The notes beneath the pieces are model-generated. The model was not told the DNA's origin and did not search any database. It was given only the letters and a program-made list of their open reading frames with translations. Below are positions 51,070 through 62,913 of a stretch of DNA of 64,000 nucleotides, piece after piece; the stretch's first letter is position 1; each line of letters starts with the position of its first letter. A program made the translations under genes and the position numbers. Source of the DNA: Bradysia coprophila (lineage: Eukaryota; Arthropoda; Insecta; Diptera; Sciaridae); assembly GCF_014529535.1 (NCBI RefSeq), contig NW_023503313.1:496001-560000 (forward strand). The letters run 5' to 3'.

Positions 51070-53285
51070 AGCCCCGTACGAAGTACGAAGGGGCTTATAG
51101 GATTACGGTGCCGTGTGTAATTGATGGAATTCGAAGCAGGCGGTAAGGGCAAAGTGTTTGCCTATTGTCATAGATGACGAATCTGCAATAAAAATTTTGT
51201 CTGTCCGTCTGTCCGTCTGTCCGTCTGTCACGTCGATATCTTGAGTAAATCAAATCCGATTTCAAATTTTTTTTTTTCCCTGAAAGATAGTCGAATTAGT
51301 GAGGCTAAGTTCGAAGATGGGCATATTCGGGTCGGTCCTTCGTGAGTTAGGGCCACCTAAGTGATTTAAGGTCTTTTGGTGATATTTATGGCAAAATAAA
51401 CGATGGAAATGTAAATGACACGGCAAATGATAGGTATTGTCAATACTAATCCAGGAAAAAAAAGTTTTTTAAAATCGGGTGAGTGGACCGTGAGTTAGGG
51501 CCTTAGAAGTGAAATGCTACTAGGGCCCTATGTGTATTTTACGTAGAACTCGAGTAAATTTCATCCGTTTTTGGTAATTTTTGTTTGATTTGGAAGGTAA
51601 TCGAATGCCGAATAGAATGTTGTTGAAAAAAAATTAAATTTGGGTCCTTGGACTAAGGCCACTACTAGGGCCCTATGTGTATTTCACATATAACTCGAGT
51701 AAATTTCATCCGTTTTTGGTAATTTTTGTTTGATTTGGAAGGTAATCGAATGCCGAATAGTATGTTGTTGAAAAAAAATTAAATTTGGATCCTTGGCCTA
51801 AGGCTACTACTAGGGCCCTATGTGTATTTTACATATAACTCGAGCAAATTTCATCCGTTTTTCGTAATTTTTGTTTCATTTGGGAGGTAATCAAAGGCCG
51901 AATAGAATGTTGTTGAAAAAAAATTAAATTTGGGTCCTTGGACTAAGGCCACTACTAGGGCCCTATGTGTATTTTACATATAACTCGAGCAAATTTCATC
52001 CGTTTTTCGTAATTTTTGTTTCATTTGGAAGGTAATCAAAGGCCGAATAGAATGTGGTTGAAAAAAAGTTAAATTTGGGTCCTTGGACTAAGGCCACTAC
52101 TAGGGCCCTATGTGTATTTCACATATAACTCGAGTAAATTTCATCCGTTTTTCGTAATTTTTGTTTCATTTGGAAGGTAATCAAAGGCCGAATAGAATGT
52201 TGTTGAAAAAAAAAATAAATTTGGGTCCTTGGACTAAGACCACTACTAGGGCCCTATGTGTATTTTACATATAACTCGAGCAAATTTCATCCGTTTTTCG
52301 TAATTTTTGTTTCATTTGGAAGGTAATCAAAGGCCGAATAGAATGTAGTTGAAAAAAATTAAATTTGGGTCCTTGGACTAAGGCCACTACTAGGGCCCTA
52401 TGTGTATTTCACATATAACTCGAGTAAATTTCATCCGTTTTTGGTAATTTTTGTTTGATTTGGAAGGTAATCGAATGCCGAATAGTATGTTGTTGAAAAA
52501 AAATTAAATTTGGATCCTTGGCCTAAGGCTACTACTAGGGCCCTATGTGTATTTTACATATAACTCGAGCAAATTTCATCCGTTTTTCGTAATTTTTGTT
52601 TCATTTGGGAGGTAATCAAAGGCCGAATAGAATGTTGTTGAAAAAAAATTAAATTTGGGTCCTTGGACTAAGGCCACTACTAGGGCCCTATGTGTATTTC
52701 ACATATAACTCGAGTAAATTTCATCCGTTTTTCGTAATTTTTGTTTCATTTGGAAGGTAATCAAAGGCCGAATAGAATGTTGTTGAAAAAAAAAAAAAAA
52801 TTTGGGTCCTTGGACTAAGACCACTACTAGGGCCCTATGTGTATTTCACATATAACTCGAGTAAATTTCATCCGTTTTTCGTAATTTTTGTTTCATTTGG
52901 AAGGTAATCAAAGGCCGAATAGAATGTAGTTGAAAAAAAATAAATTTGGGTCCTTGGACTAAGGCCACTACTAGGGCCCTATGTGTATTTTACATATAAC
53001 TCGAGCAAATTTCATCCGTTTTTCGTAATTTTTGTTTCATTTGGAAGGTAATCAAAGGCCGAATAGAATGTAGTTGAAAAATTTTTTAAATTTGGGTCCT
53101 CGGACATTTGAAAGGAACGTCGTACGGGGCTTCGTAATTGCGCTATGCGCAATTTGTAAGATGCACACAGTACATAATAATTTTACTTTAACTACATTAA
53201 CCGGCGCAATAGGCTTACGGTCAAAGTAGGGTGACAGACGCACTAGGGTCACGTACGCAATAGATATACGGGTTTGTACGGGGCT
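51070..53285. repeat. Dispersed repeat C, long copy carrying a satellite
   Basis: It begins AGCCCCGTACGAAGTACGAA and ends GTACGGGGCT, a 10-bp inverted repeat. After the head (GGTAAGGGCAAAG, then a GTCTGTCCGTC tract at 51201-51230) comes a run of 145-bp tandem units (51521-53100) and a unique tail. No coding potential is evident. Confidence 0.75.
51521..53100. repeat. 145-bp satellite array, 11 units
   Basis: TAGGGCCCTATGTGTATTT recurs at 51521, 51666, 51811, 51956, 52101, 52247, 52391, 52536, 52681, 52828 and 52972, spacings 144-147 bp. Each unit also holds ATAACTCGAG, TTTCATCCGTTTTT and an A-run of variable length. Variants (GGATCC versus GGGTCC, CTCGAGT versus CTCGAGC) repeat every five units: 51811 pairs with 52536, 725 bp apart. 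Confidence 0.95.
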
Positions 53286-53299
53286 CAGTCGCAGCAAAC

Positions 53300-53690
53300 G
53301 CTCGTTTATAGATCAGCAATTGCAGCTTTTGTAATGCTAAAAAAACGAGACTTTTCAAAACGTATTTTGCCTTTTAACGTTACGCTTTGGCAACGGTCCG
53401 TTTAAGGATCATATGAGTAATTGTTATGGTATGTATGTAGTGTGCTTGTGGACATGTAATTTGAAATGAAAAATTGATGCACAGGTGGGACACGAACACA
53501 CAATCTTCATCTTGCCGGAGTTATGCTCTAGCCACCGTCCACAGTATCCATTTCAATATTTGTAGAGCCAGATTTGTCAATGTATGTAGTGATTGAATAC
53601 GGTGTGTATGACGTGCTTGTATCATAGATACTGAAATGGTCGGGCGTGTATGGAAATTAAACTGGACATCGTACCAAATAACCCAATTAA
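53300..53690. other. Spacer with a tRNA-like SINE remnant
   Basis: At about 53484-53545 the minus strand reads TGGCTAGAGCATAACTCC followed about 40 bp later by TGTGTTCGTGTCCCACC, resembling decayed A and B boxes of a tRNA-derived SINE. No intact tRNA fold is present and no gene is seen. Confidence 0.35.
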
Positions 53691-53691
53691 T

Positions 53692-53697
53692 TTTATT
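53692..53697 (-). terminator. ClyA-like gene polyadenylation signal
   Basis: AATAAA on the minus strand about 36 bp after the stop codon of the ClyA-like gene. Confidence 0.6.
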
Positions 53698-53732
53698 TAT
53701 AAACTTTTAGAATAACGAGCAAAATGAAAGAA

Positions 53733-55053
53733 TTAATGCTTTTGACTGTATTCATTACATTTAGCAATAAGATTTTGAACAGAATTGGTAATGATTTGGC
53801 GGCTTTCGGCACTAATAGATTCGTTTGCCCTTGATTCCGCCAATTGACCTCTCAAATTTTCAAGCACTTGCTTCTCGCCTTGTAATTTGATCTGTGTTTC
53901 GCTCGCGTCTCTATAAGCTTGATTAACTTTGCTGTTCAATGTTCCATAAAATGTTTTGCTGGAATCCGGCAGAGCTCGATTGTTTAGCGTTGTTAATTTA
54001 TCAGCTGCTTCATGGAAATTTGTGGCCATATCTGTGAGGGATGTTTGCCATTCGTTCATTTTACTTATTTCATCATCAATCACACGAAGTAAAAGAGTTT
54101 TTTGTGTTTCTGATTTTGCTGCAGTCAGTCCATCGAATAATTTGTTGTATGCGATGAGGAGCCCTTTTGAAAAGCCACACCATTCTTTGGCACTTTGTGA
54201 CAAACTGTCGTATGCGTCCCGACTGTTCAACAAACGAGTATGGATTTCCCCAAGAAGTTTTGCGCTTACTGGAGAACGATCAGTTGGATAGCTACTGAAC
54301 TCTTGTGGTGCTTCCTTGAATAATTTCCATGGCTCTTGGTCCAATATTCCGCTATAGACGTCTACAGCAACACTAGCATGCTCGATAAGATAGTTTATGT
54401 CACCTGCTCCGCCTGTAATTATAATGTAATAATTCCCTTTGAATGATAATTGTATTTAAAGAACGATTCAACATGGATGGGTAGATCATTCAGTGATGAT
54501 ATTTGATGCACTGAGGTAACATTTTAAATTAAAATACTAAGCTCAGTACTAACGATGAAATTTTCAAAGTTATGCGAATATGAACCAAAAATTGCAATAT
54601 TGATAATGACACGATCACGAAAGCCAGTACGAAGTACCTCTAAAATAAAACAAAAATCTACAATTTGGTATATTCCATATAAAATGAACTGGTCTCATGT
54701 TATGTGACGTTGTAGTGTATGCTTTTTGCACATTCTATGCGATATTCAATTATCTGTCCAAAAACTAGCAAAATCGGATAAAATCTACTCGAAATGCGGA
54801 AAAATCACTGAGGACCGAGTCCGAGTGTCGGGACGCACTAAAAATTTTAATTTCTACCACAGGATAAAAAGATCATTTTTTTACATTTTTTTTCCTCAAT
54901 TTTTAATCAAAAATATTATTTCACCTTCACCAAAAACTTTCATTCTGCGCACTGCTATATAATTCTAAACGCTTTCCATCAAAATAATTTACCTTCTGAT
55001 TTGGAAAGAGCAAGCGAACAAAAAATAGCAAATATCCCAATAAACCACTTCAT
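53733..55053 (-). CDS. Secreted ClyA/HlyE-like helical protein, 2 exons
   Basis: Exon 1 is 55053-54993 and exon 2 54412-53733, separated by a 580-bp GT-AG intron in phase 1; product 246 aa. Residues 1-18 are a signal peptide. The mature part is highly helical and matches the order of landmarks in the bacterial ClyA/HlyE cytolysin family: an early LDQ-PW segment (residues 44-49), EWCG (97-100), AY..LF (108-113), a DDEISK-NE-Q block and a C-terminal CNEY. Its only two mature cysteines (99 and 239) sit where the family's disulfide pair is. It is about 55-60 residues shorter than the 303-aa enterobacterial protein, and the missing part covers the hydrophobic tongue that enters membranes, so pore formation is doubtful. 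It may be a repurposed acquired gene. Family call by motif recall; no search was run. Confidence 0.8.
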
Positions 55054-55094
55054 TTTTACTTGTGACTCAAAAAGTTCAATATTCAAGACTAAAT

Positions 55095-55123
55095 TGAATT
55101 TTGGCGTGATCTCAGTTTAAATA
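55095..55123 (-). promoter_or_regulatory. Candidate core promoter of the ClyA-like gene
   Basis: On the minus strand TATTTAAA (55123-55116) is followed about 28 bp later by an initiator-like TTCAATTT, about 42 bp before the ATG. It looks like an ordinary eukaryotic promoter; both elements are weak matches. Confidence 0.4.
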
Positions 55124-55230
55124 CACCCATCAGTTTAAACACTCACACAGGTGAATATTTAAACAAACATGTTCCAGAATAGTTATTTGTGTATCTGTTT
55201 CGAACGATTGATTTTAGGTAATTTCCCAAG

Positions 55231-55370
55231 TTGTAGCCCGAACGAAGTGAGGACTACATGCGAAAATCAATAGTCCAAAATAGATACTCAAAAAACATTT
55301 ATGTAAAGGGTCGAAAACCAAAGAAAAATCTCAAAACTCCCTCATTTTCGGCCCCGACACATGAAAAAAA
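55231..55370 (+). repeat. Dispersed repeat B, copy 2
   Basis: TTGTAGCCCGAACGAAGTGA through GGCCCCGACACATGAAAAA. The upstream flank (GTATCTGTTTCGAACGATTG) is the complement of AATAGTCCAAAATAGATAC inside the repeat, so the unit probably extends left to about 55190 as a fold-back. Confidence 0.7.
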
Positions 55371-55490
55371 TGTGTATACGCTTCAGTTGTGACCTTGTTC
55401 CGTAATAAATTATTGCAGAACAACAGAATAAGATAATAGGACCGGTAAAGTGAAATCTTGCTTCAGCATGTAAGACACATTACGTAATTG

Positions 55491-55615
55491 CTTCCAAATG
55501 TCTGTTTTGACTCGTATCGTAAGATTACGAAACTCGCCTTTTATTTATTTGGCTCGTCGTGCAAACGTCCAACGAGTCAAAACACGACATTTGGAAGCAG
55601 TACAGGTACGTAATT
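55491..55615. repeat. 125-bp inverted-repeat element
   Basis: TACGTAATTGCTTCCAAATG with GTTTTGACTCG on the left pairs with CGAGTCAAAAC, CATTTGGAAGCAG and TACGTAATT on the right. The A-T rich loop contains TTATTTATTTGG. MITE-like. Confidence 0.6.
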
Positions 55616-56130
55616 CCATTTTACATACATTTCAATCAACAAACAAACATAGAACTGTGGCTTGCATCAATTAGAGTAAATAGTATTTACTTATCCACCG
55701 CACAAAAACAAAGATTCTTTACATTCGTTATCCATAATACCATGTCTGAAAATGTTCTGAGCAATGAACTCTTGGATCATCGTCAGCATCGACAGCCACA
55801 GATAGAATTGAACTTGGTCTTCTGAAATTCCATTAGATAAATGGTTATTAATGTAAAAATTAATTTTCCTAGAACAATTAGAGATGGAAGACTTAAAACT
55901 AAAAAGCACATTTCATTGTTGGACAACTAATGTATGCTTCGAATTGAAACTTCTCTCTAGAATCTTATCGCAGAAGAAATATTCTTTGATATGTTTACTT
56001 TCACTGTCTGAATTGTGATAACACATGGTTATTCGTAAATATTATTTTTCCACGGAATCTATGTTATTCATTGGCTATAACCAATTAAAATTTTTTTCCT
56101 TTTTTGGAATATCTGTAAACTTTTGTTTTG
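55616..56130. other. Spacer
   Basis: AT-rich spacer; nothing recognised. Confidence 0.4.
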
Positions 56131-56132
56131 AA

Positions 56133-56469
56133 ACTTAAGAGTGAAATCGCGAATTCTTCGAACAATCGGCCAGCCATGCCATCCGGATTTAAGAGTATGG
56201 TACACATGAATCCTTGCTTCATTACGAGTTCAACGAGGTATATCTACCCTCTCTCAGAATTGTCGTTTTCGTGGTCCGATGCATTTGATGTCTTGTGTGG
56301 TCGGCTTAGTCTAGCACTACAAACCCTCTAAAATTTGAACGATGTCGACCCCTTATTACCCGAGATAATCAGGGTGAAAAAATTTCCACCTGAAAACTGC
56401 CGATTTTTCAAACAACTTATACAGCTCTATACAAATTGTTCGAAGAATTCGCGATTTCACTCTAAAGTG
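56133..56469. mobile_element. Fold-back element of about 335 bp
   Basis: ACTTAAGAGTGAAATCGCGA continuing to TTCTTCGAACAAT on the left, and ATTGTTCGAAGAATTCGCGA on to TTTCACTCTAAAGT on the right, are inverted repeats of about 33 bp with one mismatch. No target duplication could be fixed. It abuts repeat A copy 2 on the right. Confidence 0.7.
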
Positions 56470-56490
56470 AAAAAATGACGAAAATTTAAA

Positions 56491-57389
56491 TTTTTAGGTC
56501 TTTTTTCTTTTAGAAAAAAAACCCTATTATGGACACTTCATCTGTCCGTCCATGTGTCTGTGTCACAAATCAAAAATGAGACGCTAACAGAATTGATTCA
56601 AAATTGCAATGAGCAAATCAACACCAGGCAAATAATTATTGGCTCATAGTTGGCATTGCAATTCGAAAATTTGGTAGTTGGTAGTTGACTACCACGGTGA
56701 TAGTTGACAACTGAATTAATTACCATCGAGAAGTTTACTATTCGAGAGCTTCGCACCGACTGATGCAATTATTCTGCCTGCTTGTCTATATAACTCGAGA
56801 ATTTGGTAGTTGGCTACCACGATGATAAATTGCAATGCTACTATGAGCAAATCAACACCAGGCAAACAATAATTATTTGTTATCTGATAACCTATCGCTC
56901 ATAGTTGGCATTGCAATCCGAAAATATGGCAGTTGGTAGCTAAGAGCTAACTACTAATATTATAATTGACTACCAAACGTAATTTTCGGCAGAGATGTTT
57001 ACTATTCGAGAACTTCGCACTGACTGACGAAATTATTCTGCCTGCTTGCCTATTTAGAGCTTGAATTTTTATTAGTTGACTACCATACTCATAGAGTGGT
57101 GGTAAAGAGGTTAACAGTTTGAGAGCTGCACACCGACTGATGAAATTATTTAGGCTGATTGCCTATTTATAATTCGATAATTTGGTAGTTGACTACCGAA
57201 CTGGTAGTTTAATACCAAATTGGTAGTTGAATACTAAATTGGTAGAAAGTTGGTGGAGATGTTTACTATTCAACAGCTAAATATAGCCTATTGACAACTC
57301 ACTTATTTGGTAGTTGATAGCTCCAGAATTGAGAAAATTGAGAGAAAGAAAAAAGACCTCACTTAGGTTTATAGCCGGTCTATTCTTGT
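56491..57389. repeat. Dispersed repeat A, copy 2 (GGTAGTTGACTACC family)
   Basis: TTTTTAGGTCTTTTTTCTTT to TAGCCGGTCTATTCTT, matching copy 1 at both ends. The block ATGAGCAAATCAACACCAGG occurs twice within it (about 56604 and 56846), so part of the unit is duplicated in tandem. Confidence 0.75.
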
Positions 57390-59244
57390 TAATGTGGTTA
57401 ACCAATTTGTGCTCGGCTTCCAGACTAGAGAGATGTGTAGGATGGGTTTCAGCACAAGTTGAGCACTAATTAGGGATGTCCGGTTATTGCAAGGAAAACT
57501 TAATTTCGACAAGCTTCGCAAAAATGACGAAAATCCAGGCAGCTCTGGCTAGACCTGATGTGGTGACCGAAACTATAATTTCATGGAATCCGTTGAACAT
57601 TATGGTACTCAACTGTCTTTCTGGGATATTTGTTGTTAAAATATGTGTGAAGTTGGTATAGTTAAAGTCGAAGGTAGAGGAATATATTCCAGACGTGGAA
57701 ACAACAAACCCACACGGAAAAAACACAAAATGTCGATGTACGTTTGAGTCGATCACGTTTTAAGTGTGGGTCGCAAATGCTACGTCTCGTACGTAGTATG
57801 TACATCGAAGTCGTAAAATTCTACGTCTACATCGTACAATAAACGGCTGAGTGAACCATTGGTTTTGTCCTCACTCAACAGCAAAACAGTACAGTACTGG
57901 GAATTTAGGCCCTCAGCATCGAAATTTGTATATACATATGTTGTGGGCAGTTGTTTGTAGGCACTTTAGCTTTTCGCTGCAACTCGCTACAATCTACCGT
58001 CCACCACTGACACGCAAATAACTATTTCATGTTAATTTTCCGAAAATCCAGTCATTTGAAACCGTGTTACCAGATACCAGTATTTTCGATTGAAAGTCAT
58101 GGCTTCATTCAAAACCTTCGATAATTATTGATACCTAAATCAATTCTTGTCAATAAAACTGTGGTATCAGTTCCAGTAATTTCAGGTATCAACAGTAAGT
58201 CTTGATTTCCACTTATGAAATTGGTAAACTATGTTCTAACAGTGAACGTTCCAACGTGCGTAATTTCCAATGAGCTATGGTCACAGAATGTTTCGGGAAT
58301 GAGATGTACAACCGAATTACGCACTCGTAACGAATAGCATTTTCAAATCGCAAAATGTATATGATCCAAACGTTACCGTAATACGATATATCGATGAAAA
58401 CACCGTTTTCCCAAATTAATGTTCTAATCTCTAAGCGGTCAATATGCGTGTAATAGACAACAATCTCACATCGTATATACACAGTGTGATAAATTCATGT
58501 GCCAATGGATACTGCAAACCTTTTTCAATTATTCAGAACATTTCTCCTAGGCTACATTTAAAAAAAGAGCCAGAAATTGATTTTAAAAACATTTTCCGGA
58601 TAAAAAAAGTATTTTGAGTTTATAAATAAATTGCGAGAGCAACCATTTATCCAACCTGGAGTTATTTTTACACATTGTCTGTACATCAGTACATCAGACC
58701 TGTGTGTCTATACATATATCTAAATACAATATATAGTGTGTCAGTGTACGCACACAGTAAAAACATTGGATGTGATGCCTATCAAAATAACATCCATTCG
58801 ATATTATCAAGCTTTTTGATGGATTAATATTTGATAAGTTTGAAAATTTAATTGTGATAAAATGTGAGAGTGTGAAATCAAATTGCTAAATAAAAGGGTG
58901 CATTTCGTAAATGGTCAATAATCAATTATTAATGGGGGCTTTTTGACGGGCTTTTATCACATCGTTAGTTGGTTTTCGTCGGTTAAATATGAAATTGATA
59001 ATACTATTACGACGATGGAATTCGGGTTGGAATGAATTTGATAATATTTTGAGGAAATGTATGGGCATCAGTTTTTCAGATGGAAAGCACTGTTACAATC
59101 AACAAGGGAGCAAAGGTGTAGGATATGGGAGACTGTAAAATTTAGAATTTCGTATCGGCAACAATAAAATATGTTCCAAGTTAGTGTGACCTGTGTTGGT
59201 GGTTTTTATTGTAAAAGAAAGCGACTCACTTGTATGAACGTTCA
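57390..59244. other. Non-coding spacer before DBR1 3' end
   Basis: AT-rich, no exon recognised. A short inverted pair, TCGATGTAC and GTACATCGA, lies near 57734 and 57810. Confidence 0.45.
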
Positions 59245-59250
59245 TTTATT
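59245..59250 (-). terminator. DBR1 polyadenylation signal
   Basis: AATAAA on the minus strand about 30 bp after the DBR1 stop codon, supporting that stop as the true end. Confidence 0.6.
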
Positions 59251-59279
59251 TATCACAAGAAATTAACTTACTCAAACGA

Positions 59280-60475
59280 CTAATTGATTCCCGCCATTGC
59301 TATGCATAACGGATCATCAACATTCAATGTACTACAAAACTTTGATGTTTGTGGATTCGACTGTGGTTTCCCTTTCAACACAGATTTTCCCATACGACAG
59401 AAATTGATCGGTACAATTAGATCATCATCGAATTTCGATAAGATCAACTCCTTTTCCTCAGATGTCGGTGTGAAATTCCATCGGACTGGCCCATTTTCCT
59501 TCGGCATTGAACTGAATTTCGTTTTACCAGTGACCAAATGCTGAGTATTGTGTAGAACGGTCAACCATTCCAAATCGTATGACAATGGACTTTCTTCCGG
59601 CTCGACATCAATGTCAAGAATTTCGATAAATTTTCGTTCGATTGCATCGTGTACAGCTTTATCCAGAGCTAAAAATTTCGTCTTCGTTGAGCTACCGTGT
59701 TGTATCTCAGCAGAAAACCGACAGTGCAAATGAGCTGCGACCCAATACGATGGCTGTAAATGATCTAGAATTTCTTTATTGGCCGGGCTTCCAAGGCAAT
59801 CATTTTTGATGTCCGATTCGAAATTTGGGTTCATTGATATCAGGTCTGTTGGAGTCATTTCATCGCCGAATTTGTCAATGTTTCTCGGCCAGTCATGCGA
59901 CATGAAAATGTCAATTTTACTGGATAATTGCTTCAATCGGAAAACTTCCAATTCACGGACGTGGTAAACGCTACGTTTCGAATCCTCAGTGTACGGTGGG
60001 AATTCGTGATGATATCGACGGTAGTTGTACTTTTTATAAATTCCTGAAAATTAACTACAATTGAACAACAGATCGAAAGAAAAACATGTTTGTCTCAATT
60101 ACCCGATATTCCGCCGACACGCAGACCATTAATGTTCACACAACCAGCGTAGCCCAAATAATAAATATTCGGCGCAACCCATCCTCCAAACGGTAACTCT
60201 TGTAAGTAATTCGACGCCTCATGATTTCCTCCAATGAAAATTGTCAGCACCGGTGCCGTGCTTTCGCCATTGTAATATTTATGAAACGTTCCCAGGTCGT
60301 GATAGTCTTTGGTACGTGTCATCGATTCGAGATCCATTTCATCTCGTACTGCTTGAAAATCACCACAACAAAGCAGTAAGTCAACCCTGCAGTCTTTTTC
60401 AGTTTCGATTGATTCAAGAACTTTATACATTCTCTCTACTTCACCGTGAATACAACCTGCTATCGCAACTTTCAT
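59280..60475 (-). CDS. DBR1: RNA lariat debranching enzyme, 2 exons
   Basis: Exon 1 60475-60103 and exon 2 60043-59280 join across a 59-bp intron to 378 aa. The enzyme cuts the 2',5' bond of intron lariats in the nucleus. Metallophosphoesterase motifs: AGCIHGE with Cys8 and His10, CGD at 37-39, GNHE at 83-86, SHDWPR with His174, and AHLH with His229 and His231. The block [20 protein letters not shown] and [18 protein letters not shown] C-domain follow. The start at 60475 gives the family N-terminus MKVAIAGC; an in-frame ATG at 60493 would add six residues. Most animal DBR1 proteins have about 530-550 residues, so the C-terminal tail is missing here, though a poly(A) signal follows directly. 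Confidence 0.93.
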
Positions 60476-60493
60476 ATTTTTCAATTTTTTCAA

Positions 60494-60784
60494 CGAGTAA
60501 AATGCTGTATTTATGGTTAACGGTTTTTAGTTTACAATTTTGATTATAAGTTTCAGGTTTTTGTATTCTTCAAATCCTTTTTACCGATTCACTTTTCGCA
60601 CGTTAGCGAGGACGACGAGAACAAGAAATGTCAGAACTGTCACAGACAAAATTGTGACTTTTATCATAGTACTGCAGTAGCAGAGCTGTGCTTTCATTCA
60701 AAATCGTTGAATAAAGTGCCAGTGGTGCCAGTGCAATAGTTATTTACGTATCGATTGAGTAGGCCGAAAGAATTACGTATTAAG
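60494..60784. other. DBR1 upstream region
   Basis: It should contain the DBR1 promoter. No TATA box or DRE is seen; TGTCAGAACTGTCACA near 60630 is an imperfect palindrome of unknown role. Confidence 0.35.
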
Positions 60785-60900
60785 TTTTTCATGTGTCGGG
60801 GCCGAAAATGAGGAAGTTTTGAGATTTTTCTCTGGTTTTCGACTCCTTACATGAAAAATTTGTTGAGTATCTGTTTTGGACGATTGATTTTAGGCACTTT
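60785..60900 (-). repeat. Dispersed repeat B, copy 3 (inverted, truncated)
   Basis: TTTTCATGTGTCGGGGCCGA through GGTTTTCGACTCCTTACATG to CGATTGATTTTAGGCACTTT is the complement of the right part of copies 1 and 2. Confidence 0.7.
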
Positions 60901-61538
60901 CAAAACAGATACACAAATAACTATTATATGCTATATACTGGGGACGAAAGTTGAAAAATGTAAGCCCAAGGGCAAAGCTTTCGCCGCGTGTGCTTACATA
61001 TCTGTCACTTTCGGCCCGTTGGTTTACATTTTTTTCTTTCATCCCGCGGTAGGAAGCATATAAAAATTTTAGGTTCATAGTTCCAAGTATATTGCAAATT
61101 TTGTCTGATAATGAAGGATGAATGACTAGATTCAATCAAACAAATTTCTTGTTTTTGTCATAACATTCGTAAGCCTCCAAATTTCTTGAAATTATGCCAT
61201 TCTTTGATCGTGTCTATACGTCTCACTAACACGGCTTCGAAATATAGTTGTTTCTCTCGAAGTAATGGCAATTCCAAGTGACTGGGCAAGTCAGTTCTTA
61301 GTCAGTTTAGTGCCTGTTATCGGCACTACCAACAAAACTTAATAAAGAGTTCACACTGATGTGTTTTCTTAGTAAACAGTATGCGAATAAAGTAAAATAT
61401 TTTTTATCGCATACGCGGTGTGATTCCCCGAAAAAATTATTCACCTAGGATATATAAACAAACATTATACTTCTGTAAATTGTCAAAGTGCATTCGCATA
61501 TCTTGTTGTCTCGTTTTCGCTTATGCGATAAAAAGGAA

Positions 61539-61595
61539 TATGCACGTATGACAAGCCGTCTCGGCAAGCCTCGACCGCTTTGTCATACGTGCATA
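61539..61595. repeat. 57-bp hairpin
   Basis: TATGCACGTATGACAA (61539-61554) and its exact complement TTGTCATACGTGCATA (61580-61595) enclose a G/C-richer loop. Function unknown. Confidence 0.6.
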
Positions 61596-62913
61596 ATATT
61601 TAGTATCCATCCGGTTCAAAATGGTAGCAGTCACATTATGCGTATAAATAAATGGCTAGTGTGCAAAGACTTGGAGATTCTTATGACATGAATTCACTAC
61701 ACTCGTGCTTACATCATGTACTTGTAGGCTACAAGTAAAACAAGAAGCATTTTGTGTTTAAATTCATTTGAGAGGTATTTATGCGATGTTCGGGAGATTG
61801 TAGTGCACTGGTAAGTAAGTATAAGGTCGAGAGACTGATAGCGAAATTCTTGATTTTACAAAAATAGTTCAAAAATCCTAGCTTTGGTCATATGTCAGGA
61901 TTTTAACCATTTCGAAGTTTTCGTCTGAAGCATCTTACCCTTATACCACTAAACTTCAACCAACATCCACCAATATCACAGAATATTCCAATAAAAGCTA
62001 ATTCCAAAGCAACGTTCGTATGTTACACTCCCTTCAACAGCGTCCTCCTCCGAATCTAATTCAAACCTTGAAAATTTGAGACATGGGAAGATAACATTAC
62101 AATTGTCAATAAATTGTCGATAGCACCGGACACTTCAAATGGTATACATATACACTCAATGTATTCACACTGTTTCAAATTTCTGTTTTCATAGTTCAAA
62201 GAGACAAAATCATCGGAAAACCAACAAAATAATTGCTTGTTCTCATTGGTTTCACATGGACATTTTCAGCATTTTTTGATTGATTAAAATGACACGTGTG
62301 GTGATATATAACGTCTCTCTTTATATGGATCCCTTATGGATAAACATAATGCAATAATAAATGCTAGATGAAGGGGGGAAATGAAAACGGTCGTTCTTGT
62401 GCTGTGCGGTGTCACCGTTTTCAACTATAAAACCCAGTTGTAATGGCTACATAATTTTTATTTAAACCAATTTTTGTCATTACAATTTATAAAATAAGAA
62501 ATTAATAAACCTAATGAGTAAAATGTTGAACCTAACCTTCCGTTTTTTCTTGCTTTTTAGTTTAATTGTAGGCATCACAATTCGGTTTTTTTTTGCTAAG
62601 TTTCTTTCTTCTTTTTTTTGCTGTTTTAATTTTATTTATTTACAATTAAATTGCTTCCATAATTAATTTTTGTTTGTGAATTTAATTTTTTTTTTTCCTT
62701 TTGTTCCATCCTTTCAACGTTAATTTCTTACATCAATTTTGCAATTTTCTTTTTTGTCTTCATTCTAATCTTCCATCCATACACAATGAACTAGAAGGAT
62801 ACGAAAATGTGTAACCGCCAGAAAAATTCTAAATATTAATTACTGACATCTACATTGGGGGGGGGGTCGTTTTTTTTCTAAATGACTATTCTTAGACCTT
62901 AGTGACATAATGT

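Noticed and set aside
53733-55053. Bacterial contamination as the source of the ClyA-like gene
   Set aside because: The gene has a spliceosomal intron with proper GT-AG sites, an insect-like AT content and eukaryotic signals, and is embedded between insect repeats.
61912-61970. tRNA-like minus-strand segment (TAGTGGTATAAGGG ... GGTTAAAATCC)
   Set aside because: The B box is altered and no acceptor stem can be formed; at most a decayed tRNA or SINE piece.
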